A DNA stretch of 13,368 bases, taken from assembly GCA_039029315.1 (NCBI GenBank), contig JBCCGK010000180.1, forward strand, positions 1-13,368, written 5' to 3'. Under the pieces are notes generated by a model, which did no database searches, was not told the DNA's origin, and saw nothing but the letters and a program-made list of their open reading frames with translations. A program made the translations under genes and the position numbers. Shown one piece after another: positions 1-6,361 of this stretch; within the stretch, counting starts at the first letter, position 1; each line of letters begins with the position of its first letter. Source of the DNA: JBCCCJ01 sp039029315 (GTDB lineage: Bacteria > Bacteroidota > Bacteroidia > J057).

Positions 1-2
1 AG

Positions 3-134
3 AAATATTTGCAGAATTACCTCAATGAATTCTGCTACAAACAAAACCGACGCTACTTCAATGAACGATTATTTGATAGACTGCTAATAGCTGCAGCTAC
101 TCTGTATTGGAAACCGGTGTATAGTGCCGGATAA
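3..134 (+). CDS. C-terminal end of an IS1595-family (ISXO2-like) transposase, cut by window edge
   Basis: The frame is open from the first bases and stops at TAA 132-134. The 43 visible residues include NEFCYKQNRRYFNERLFDRL followed by LIAAATLYWKPV. This matches the end of the ISXO2-like DDE transposase domain, where a YxFNRR-type motif is followed by a hydrophobic helix. The protein would catalyse transposition of its own element. The catalytic acidic residues lie outside the window. No terminal inverted repeat is recognisable after the stop, and the next coding frame begins at the same place. The right end of the element therefore seems to be missing, or this is a remnant. The family call rests on a short segment and is moderate. 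Confidence 0.6.
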   Translation, partial: KYLQNYLNEFCYKQNRRYFNERLFDRLLIAAATLYWKPVYSAG

Positions 135-637
135 ACATTAAAGAATATGTTAAAGCAACTCTTCCTGAATATGGAATAATTCCAGACTCTACACTAGAGT
201 CAAAGAAGTGTTTTGCGGTTTTTCATCAATCGAAAAAATATTTACAATCTAAAAAATTGAAGGATCTATCTATTGGATATGGTCCACTCATTATTTCAAA
301 AATAGATCAAACAATATTTCAGACTGGTTCTGGAAAAAGTGTAGAAGAATTAATTGCAGCTTTCGAAAAATTTGGAGATCCATCAGCTAGTTTTGAATTC
401 AATAATAGGAAGAAATTCCGTTTACGAAAGGCAACTAATCAAGGAATAAAATCAATAGAAGCAATAAAAGAGCTGAAAAAATTAACAGGAAAAGGCATTT
501 TAGAATCAAAGAGAATTATTGAGAAAATTGAAAAAGGAGAAATAATTGATCTGGTAATCAATTTTGATACAGAAAAATTGATTACGATGGAGAAGTTGGG
601 AATACTGATTGAATACCCAATAAAGAATAAAATATAA
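131..637 (+). CDS. Imm35/YrhB-like immunity domain joined to a ribosomal L7/L12 C-terminal-like segment; 5' end doubtful
   Basis: The frame is open from 125 to TAA 635-637. It contains no ATG or GTG before the homologous part; the first conventional start is TTG 257, inside the domain. The earlier segment FAVFHQSKKYL (about 212-244) and the later GYGPLII and GSGKSVEELIAAFEK (to about 373) follow the Imm35/YrhB layout: an aromatic strand, a tyrosine helix, a G-x-GP strand, then a PxxEYI-like helix. Family members neutralise polymorphic toxins. The C-terminal part (about 452-540) contains IKELKKLTGKGILESKRII, which resembles the helix-turn-helix of the L7/L12 C-terminal domain. The N-terminus was probably lost at the junction with the transposase remnant, or a rare start such as ATT 137 is used. 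No partner toxin is visible. The strongly A/T-rich codon use differs from the minus-strand genes. Confidence 0.55.
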   Translation: MNIKEYVKATLPEYGIIPDSTLESKKCFAVFHQSKKYLQSKKLKDLSIGYGPLIISKIDQTIFQTGSGKSVEELIAAFEKFGDPSASFEFNNRKKFRLRKATNQGIKSIEAIKELKKLTGKGILESKRIIEKIEKGEIIDLVINFDTEKLITMEKLGILIEYPIKNKI

Positions 638-688
638 ATCCAACGCTTAAATGGCCAACGCGAAGAAATTGGAGGAAGGCACAACATC

Positions 689-735
689 AGCTATCCACCA
701 GATCGAGCCTGTTCGACTCGATTCGGCGGATAGCT
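689..735. repeat. 47-nt imperfect inverted repeat (hairpin)
   Basis: AGCTATCC (689-696) is complementary to GGATAGCT (728-735). Inside it, GATCGAG (701-707) pairs with CTCGATT (717-723) with one G-U, and two more G-C pairs form at 698-699/725-726. The whole can fold as one long stem with small mismatches around the loop near 710-714. There is no T-run on either side, so it is not a textbook intrinsic terminator. It could be a convergent terminator, a REP-like palindrome or a protein-binding dyad. Confidence 0.5.
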
Positions 736-745
736 CGGCGATGGG

Positions 746-775
746 GTGTTGGTTATTGGGGTATTGGTTATTGGG
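746..775. repeat. 15-bp tandem duplication
   Basis: GTGTTGGTTATTGGG (746-760) is followed at once by GTATTGGTTATTGGG (761-775), with one mismatch. It is a short tandem repeat in non-coding DNA, and no function can be read from it. Confidence 0.7.
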
Positions 776-932
776 CGATATTTGGGGAGGGAGTTAGTGT
801 AATATGTAATTTGGAACGGTAAAGCAATGAATGGGAGGGATACATATTTTCCCTGTTTGGTATGACAGTCAATATTTTCTATTCTGGCTTTATTTTGCAG
901 CAAGCTACGGCAAGAGGTGGATGCATGATGCG

Positions 933-2855
933 TCAGGAGTTGTTTCGCTCTGCTAACAACTTTTCCCAAAGAGAGTCCGGGTTTTCCCACAACTGAACTG
1001 ATTCGGGAGTGGTGATCAGGATATATTTCCCATCAGGAGAGTAGTTCGCAGACAATACCTCAGATGCCAGCTGAATTTGTTGCAGCGTCTGTCCGTCCAA
1101 ATTCCAGAACCTCACACTTCTATCTCGGCTGCCAGTGAGAATTCTGCTATGATTCGGGGCAAAATCTACCGTAGTCACGGTCTCTGTATGGCCATTGAAG
1201 GATTGGTGTTCTATGCCTGTAGACTTCCATAATTTCGCAGATCCGTCCTCACTACTTGTAAGGAGCAAATCGCCATCAGGGGAAAAGCAGGCATGGGTGA
1301 GGCCAGATTGATGGCCTGCAAATGCTTGTACTTTCCTCCACATTGTCTCCTTTGCTTGATCCTCCGATTCATCCCAGACAATTGCAGTTCCATCCTTCCC
1401 ACAACTAAGAATCTGTTGTGCATTTGGATGAAAGGCCGCATAGGTCACGGGAGATTGGGTCTCTCCTTTTTGGATATCGAATCGGTCCGTAATGGTTCCA
1501 CTTTCCAAATGGAATCGCCTGACCTTATCCGCTCCTACAACGAACAAAACAAATTGTTCATCAGCTGAATAGGTGGCTGAATGGATAGGTTCCTGTTGGC
1601 TTGGAAATGTTTCAATCTTCTCTCCATTCAGGTTCCAGATAATGGCGGTGGTGTCTTTGCTAGCTGTCAATATTTTTTGACCGTCAGGAGCAAAAGCGAT
1701 AGATTGGATCACATCAGAATGGCCATTGTATTGCACCAATTCTTCTCCTGTCACTCGCCAAAGTCTTGCTGTGTTGTGATCTGCTGAAAGAATTGTTTGG
1801 CCATCCGGAGCGAATGTCGCCGAGCTATAAGGCGCATTTCCTTCCCAACTCCTCACCCTTACCCATTTGTTACGCACCGCTCCAATGACGTTTATGGTCT
1901 TCTGCAACTCTTCTTTGAGCGCAGGTGGGGATTCTCCTGTAACTTCCCCCACATCTGAATCGGGCAACATCTCTATGCCCTTTTTTGCCAGGTCCAAATC
2001 CCCAAACAGCGCATGAATAGATTTCCCCAACAACAGGGATAATTCCTCTTTATTTTCCGAGGATTTCATTGCTTCAAGATAGGTATCCACAGTCCTTGGA
2101 AGGTTGTGTCCCTGTTCATATGCTTTGGCCAGGTTCATAAAGGCCTCTATCCCAACCCCTAATTGAATCGCTTCCTGGAATGCCTGGATACTCTCCTCTG
2201 TTTCTCCCTTTTCCAAAGCAAGTGTTCCCTGTTCCATCAGAGCCTTTTTCTTTCTCTCAGGGTCTTGTTTCTGGATAAAGGCGGTTGCTTCATCGAGGAA
2301 TCCAATGGGTGCCTCGGCATTGATATAGTGGGTGTAGGCATCAGCTGCATGTTTGAGGCTTTCTGTTTCAACCAACTTCTCGAGGGCTTTTCCAAGAAAA
2401 AAGAAGGCTGCTGAATTTCCTGAATTGATATCGGTTGCTTTTTTCAAATGATTCACGACGGCATTCCAGGAAATTTCTTCTTCTGATTTTTCATTCTCCA
2501 AGCTTACTTCTTGAGCAGCCTGATTTCTTGTTTTTTCTTCAACATAGATACGCCCTAGCGGATAATGCGCATCCTCATCCGATTGTGCCGCAGCCAATTC
2601 CAATTCCTGCTTGGCATTTTTCCTGTTTCCCATCAGATCATGAAGAACCCCTACATCCACTCTCAAATCTTCATTGCCAGCTTTCATCATCTGTATCAGC
2701 TCCACTTGCAAATCTTCCAGAATCTCAGCTGCCAAATCGACTCCCTCTTGTAGGATCAACTGATGGTAACCAGCAAACTTTCCTTCGCTAGTAGTAGTCA
2801 GGATAGGATGGAGTGTAGCTTTTCTATTTATTCTTTCTCTCGTGAATCCAGCCAT
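933..2855 (-). CDS. TPR-rich and seven-repeat WD40 protein
   Basis: The protein has 640 residues from ATG 2855; a TTG at 2864 would add only three. Residues 1-310 are alpha-helical. TPR-like pairs are clearest around 133-180 (NAVVNHLKKATDINSGNSAA, then FFFLGKALEKL) and 205-265 (GTLALEKGETEESIQAFQEA, then EAFMNLAKAYEQG). Residues 338-623 contain seven WD-type blades, each with a (F/Y)xPDGxxIL strand and an (R/I/K)xW end, such as FAPDGQKILTASKDTTAIIW. Blade three (about 424-450) is degenerate, with RRF instead of an x-W end. Seven blades make one complete propeller. There is no signal peptide or enzymatic motif, so it is probably a cytoplasmic scaffold or sensor. It lies 57 bp after the multi-caspase gene on the same strand and is probably the last gene of that operon. 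Fold calls are firm; the role is inferred. Confidence 0.9.
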   Translation of the reverse strand: MAGFTRERINRKATLHPILTTTSEGKFAGYHQLILQEGVDLAAEILEDLQVELIQMMKAGNEDLRVDVGVLHDLMGNRKNAKQELELAAAQSDEDAHYPLGRIYVEEKTRNQAAQEVSLENEKSEEEISWNAVVNHLKKATDINSGNSAAFFFLGKALEKLVETESLKHAADAYTHYINAEAPIGFLDEATAFIQKQDPERKKKALMEQGTLALEKGETEESIQAFQEAIQLGVGIEAFMNLAKAYEQGHNLPRTVDTYLEAMKSSENKEELSLLLGKSIHALFGDLDLAKKGIEMLPDSDVGEVTGESPPALKEELQKTINVIGAVRNKWVRVRSWEGNAPYSSATFAPDGQTILSADHNTARLWRVTGEELVQYNGHSDVIQSIAFAPDGQKILTASKDTTAIIWNLNGEKIETFPSQQEPIHSATYSADEQFVLFVVGADKVRRFHLESGTITDRFDIQKGETQSPVTYAAFHPNAQQILSCGKDGTAIVWDESEDQAKETMWRKVQAFAGHQSGLTHACFSPDGDLLLTSSEDGSAKLWKSTGIEHQSFNGHTETVTTVDFAPNHSRILTGSRDRSVRFWNLDGQTLQQIQLASEVLSANYSPDGKYILITTPESVQLWENPDSLWEKLLAERNNS

Positions 2856-2912
2856 AATCGTCAAATCATAATGAACGTATTCTTGATTGCCTATTGTTTG
2901 CTTTCCGGCTTT

Positions 2913-5900
2913 CTACACGAGATGCTTTGCTTCCCGAATAGCGTGTATCATATTTGTGGAGGTGGCAGAGGGATTGCGCTTAAGATATTCAATCATTTTG
3001 GGAGTCAGCCGTCCCTGTCGTGAATTCACCCAGCCCAATTCAACTCGATCTTTCTCCTCAGAATAGAGTCCCGGGATGATACAGGTATTTCCAAACGAGT
3101 CCACAGGCTCAGCTTGCTGATCAGCCGGAGAATACCTGAGAAAGCGCCCTCCACTAGCAAGGGCTCCATTTCCAAAGCCTGCATCCAGTACTACAGTCAG
3201 ATGTTTGGTTCTTTTGCTTCTTTGTGCCAGTTCAGCAAAAGAGAGAACAGTTTCTTTCTCTTTGGAAAGCAGCCCATCATAAGGCACCAAGGCTCTATGT
3301 GTCCCTTCCTCATCTACTGCGCCCAAACCCGCAAAAAAGAAAAATACAGCGTGATCAATGGCCTGCTCACACAGTTGCTCAAAGGCTTGTAGAATTTTGT
3401 CGCTCACGGCTTCTTCATTTTTCAGAATTGTCATATTTTCTTCCCTATATCCCATTTCAGCAAGCATTTTTTTCCATTCATCCACATCCTTGCTAGCGCC
3501 GATTGCCCTTTTGTTAGCGCCTGAGTAGGTGTCAATCCCGATCAATAAGGCATAGCTTGACTTGTTGATGACTTGCTGCAGCCGTTTGCTCAGGCGAGCA
3601 ACGGCATGTCTGACGGGCCTGCGGATATCTTCGGTTCGAAAGAGTGCCTGACACGCCTCCAAGGATTGGCTGGCGTCTTCCACAGCCCCCAGTGCCAAAT
3701 AGGTTTGAGCCATTCCCACATAGACTTTCCAGGTCTTGATGTCTGTCTGGAGCAAGCTATTTGATGATTCAGCTAGGTTTTCCTGTGCTTTCAAAACACG
3801 ATGATAGGCATCATTTGAGGCTTGCCAATTGCCTTGTTTTTCAAGCCTTTCTGCTAATCTCATCCATATATCGGGAGACACAGATATATCTTGTGCCAGT
3901 AGCAATTCATAAGTTCTCTTGCATGCCTGCAAACTCAAAGGATTCTGTGGACCAAATAAGCCAGGAATGATTGCTTTGCCGATCATTGGAATCAGCAGAC
4001 TCGAAAAGAATTCTTCCTCCCGATACAATTTTGGCCGCTGTCTGCCCCAGCCTTGTTCATAATTCCCTCCTGCTTCTCTTTTACTCTTTGGTTGGATTCG
4101 TTTCATCTCCTGAATGATTTCCTCCTTCCAATCGGCTACTGAGGCAGGCGGATTGTCCATGACAGAATTCAATGCACCACTAAACAGGCCTTGTCCTGCA
4201 TGTTCCCAGGCCAAGGTATCTTCTGCTCCAAACAAGAGGCTGTAATCCCCTGTTTCAGCAAGTGCAAAAAACGGTTTGCTCTCATGCACATCCAGGATGA
4301 CCGTTTTTTGGCGGGCTGGTATCGCAAGGAGGGCTTGATGCAACTCCTCACATGTAATGAGTTCCTCAAATGGTCTATCTGCATCTACAGGCACCAGAAA
4401 GGGGGTTCCCTCTTTTTCCCAGCCGAGTTTTGTGATCGATTCAGAATCGAGGCTATGGCCACAAAAATGAAAAACAAAGCTGTCTGATTCGGAGAGTTTC
4501 CCTCTCATCTCATGAAGAGATTCCAGTATATTCATCCGGGTAGCTTCCTCATTGATCAAGCTGCTACTTCTCAGATCTTGCTTCCGAATGTACTTGTCAA
4601 GGGTTGATCGTAATGATTTTATATCATTTACGCAGCTTCCCAAATTGCTAAGTGATTGTGATTGGTACCTATTGATTCCAATTGACAGCAGATATACTTT
4701 TCCCATGACGGAGTCCAGATAGGTGTCAATTAGATTGGTCATCGACACAAAGGCTGGAACAGGATTCTCCTTCATTGTCTCCCTGAGTTCGTGTACATAC
4801 TTGCGCGTTTGATCAAATTCCTTCACGGATAGCTTCTCAACTCTCAAACAATTGATCAGAATTGCCTGAAACAACAGCTCTCGAATCAAGGCTGAGCGCT
4901 TTCTTCGTCTCAGGGATCTTTTCAACACCTTTTCTGCCTCCTGAAAGTCTCCCGCCAAACAGAGTGCCTTGGCTTCCCAAAGCGCGTATAAATGATAGTT
5001 ATCATCCAGCTTCTTGTGTTTGTCCCTGGCCAGCCTGAACTGTTTGGACGCTGCATGATATCTTTCATATTCCGGGCGGTGAGTGGCCAGTTCCATCAGC
5101 AATTTCCCTGCTTCGAAAAATCTTCGGGCTTTGTTCTTTTTGCGAAACACAAACATTCCTGCACTGTCGTGCCCAGCAACTCCCAAAGGTTCACCAACGG
5201 GCATCTGGTCAAGTCCCTTTTTTTTCACCTCGCTACGAACTTTACTGACCAGAGCTTGGAAGTTGATCTGTTCCTCCCTTTCAAGGATATCCAGCAAACA
5301 GCCTGCAAAGGGGCTATTGTCATCCCCTTGATCACCTTTTTTTGCTTTCTCAGGAATGGCATCCAATACCTCTTCATCTGATCTCCCGGCAGTGAGTCCC
5401 CACCTCGAAGGCCGCAATTCCAGCTCATTATCAGCCTCATTGTCAAGAGATTCTCCTCTGGTTGTTGTTTGCTCAAACAAAGAACCAGAAAAACAGGAAT
5501 CAGAAAACAGGACAGTATGATGGGTGGGTATGATTTCCAGAAAATCTCTGATGGTTCGGAAGGATATAAATTGAGAATAATCTCCCTTTTTCGCATTGAT
5601 AGGAAGCCAATACCCCTGCTTCATCATTTTCTTATCGTACCATCCATGACCGGAATAATAAATAATCAGATTTATGTGGCGTTTGCCTCCTTCCTCTTCT
5701 GTCTGGGAGATATCTGCTTGAATGTCTGCTGCCAGGCGTCTGAATTCGCGAAAGATCACTTCCCGGGAAGCCATTGCTCTGGGGAGTTCGATCTTTTCTT
5801 TGAGAAGGTCCAGATCTATGCCCAATGTTCCTGCCTCTTCTCCCAAACTTGCAGCAAGTTGGTCAAGCTGTTGCAAGAGTTTCTCTTTGGTTTCTGCCAG

Positions 5901-6338
5901 GCTTACATCTGGCCGGGAAGAATCTTCTGGGATCAGGGCTTGAAGTTTGTGGAAGATGGCCCAACTCTCAGCAGAAACAGTGTCTTTCCTGGCATTCAGA
6001 GTTTTTTTCAGGGCTAAGACTTCCTTCTCCACCGATTCCCATTCTTCTTCTGAGCTGGGGGGGACAAGTATACGCTTCAATTCCTCTACATCTTTCCAAT
6101 TCCTCCCATTTCGTCCCCCACAGATGAATCTGGTATTCTCTGCTTCTACTTCATATTCTCTGGTTAGCAATTGAATGACTTCCCAGGCATCATTCACACA
6201 ATTGAACAATGGACTAATATGTTCATACTCATTGATGGCGATCGCCAACAAATAGGTCTTGGGATTATAGGAGTCGTGAGAATGTGAAGCTCTCTGTACT
6301 CCTACTGCTTGGCTCTGTTTATTGGTTTCCTCTGGCAT
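2913..6338 (-). CDS. Triple caspase-fold protein: one intact C14 peptidase domain and two pseudocaspase domains, with helical TPR-like spacers
   Basis: The protein has 1141 residues from ATG 6338, 23 bp after the preceding stop; the frame runs back to TTG 6407 but that would overlap the upstream gene. Domain 1 (about 27-400) has KTYLLAIAINEY, YYSGHGW with His231 and FSDSCFSGS with Cys282, the caspase-like dyad. Between its first strand and His231 lies a helical, charged insert (about 85-210), probably coiled coil. Domain 2 (about 547-790) has KVYLLSIGINRY and keeps His628 in FCGHS, but the cysteine position is His685 (ILDVHES). Domain 3 (about 927-1141) has YALLIGIDTY, but His is Leu1005 (FAGLG) and Cys is Gly1054 (LDAGFGNG). 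Helical spacers (about 405-545 and 795-925) look TPR-like. No signal peptide is present, so it should be cytoplasmic. One active domain governed by two inactive copies is the likely arrangement. A basic patch (474-488) follows domain 1 and could be an autocleavage site. Confidence 0.9.
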   Translation of the reverse strand: MPEETNKQSQAVGVQRASHSHDSYNPKTYLLAIAINEYEHISPLFNCVNDAWEVIQLLTREYEVEAENTRFICGGRNGRNWKDVEELKRILVPPSSEEEWESVEKEVLALKKTLNARKDTVSAESWAIFHKLQALIPEDSSRPDVSLAETKEKLLQQLDQLAASLGEEAGTLGIDLDLLKEKIELPRAMASREVIFREFRRLAADIQADISQTEEEGGKRHINLIIYYSGHGWYDKKMMKQGYWLPINAKKGDYSQFISFRTIRDFLEIIPTHHTVLFSDSCFSGSLFEQTTTRGESLDNEADNELELRPSRWGLTAGRSDEEVLDAIPEKAKKGDQGDDNSPFAGCLLDILEREEQINFQALVSKVRSEVKKKGLDQMPVGEPLGVAGHDSAGMFVFRKKNKARRFFEAGKLLMELATHRPEYERYHAASKQFRLARDKHKKLDDNYHLYALWEAKALCLAGDFQEAEKVLKRSLRRRKRSALIRELLFQAILINCLRVEKLSVKEFDQTRKYVHELRETMKENPVPAFVSMTNLIDTYLDSVMGKVYLLSIGINRYQSQSLSNLGSCVNDIKSLRSTLDKYIRKQDLRSSSLINEEATRMNILESLHEMRGKLSESDSFVFHFCGHSLDSESITKLGWEKEGTPFLVPVDADRPFEELITCEELHQALLAIPARQKTVILDVHESKPFFALAETGDYSLLFGAEDTLAWEHAGQGLFSGALNSVMDNPPASVADWKEEIIQEMKRIQPKSKREAGGNYEQGWGRQRPKLYREEEFFSSLLIPMIGKAIIPGLFGPQNPLSLQACKRTYELLLAQDISVSPDIWMRLAERLEKQGNWQASNDAYHRVLKAQENLAESSNSLLQTDIKTWKVYVGMAQTYLALGAVEDASQSLEACQALFRTEDIRRPVRHAVARLSKRLQQVINKSSYALLIGIDTYSGANKRAIGASKDVDEWKKMLAEMGYREENMTILKNEEAVSDKILQAFEQLCEQAIDHAVFFFFAGLGAVDEEGTHRALVPYDGLLSKEKETVLSFAELAQRSKRTKHLTVVLDAGFGNGALASGGRFLRYSPADQQAEPVDSFGNTCIIPGLYSEEKDRVELGWVNSRQGRLTPKMIEYLKRNPSATSTNMIHAIREAKHLV

Positions 6339-6361
6339 ATGGATTGGGAGTATGAAGTGTC

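Larger units (their letters stand above)
638..932. other. Non-coding spacer between convergent genes
   Basis: The spacer separates the immunity-like gene from the WD40 gene, which end towards each other. It holds the hairpin at 689-735 and the tandem repeat at 746-775, and is otherwise featureless. I see no convincing gene and no canonical terminator with a T-run. A small AGGGA/TCCCT stem at 836-854 is too weak to call. Confidence 0.6.

Noticed and set aside
836..854. AGGGA/TCCCT stem as a terminator for the WD40 gene
   Set aside because: Only five pairs and no T-run follows on the minus strand.
439..990. Minus-strand frames opposite the immunity-like gene and across the spacer
   Set aside because: One is antisense to a better-supported gene; the other crosses the hairpin and tandem repeat and the end of the WD40 gene. 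Neither has family features.
2856..2864. TTG start three codons upstream of the WD40/TPR gene
   Set aside because: ATG 2855 follows at once, and nothing favours the TTG.
4992..6174. Several plus-strand frames of 70-180 residues opposite the caspase gene
   Set aside because: They are mirror images of a strongly supported coding region, and their translations have no domain features.
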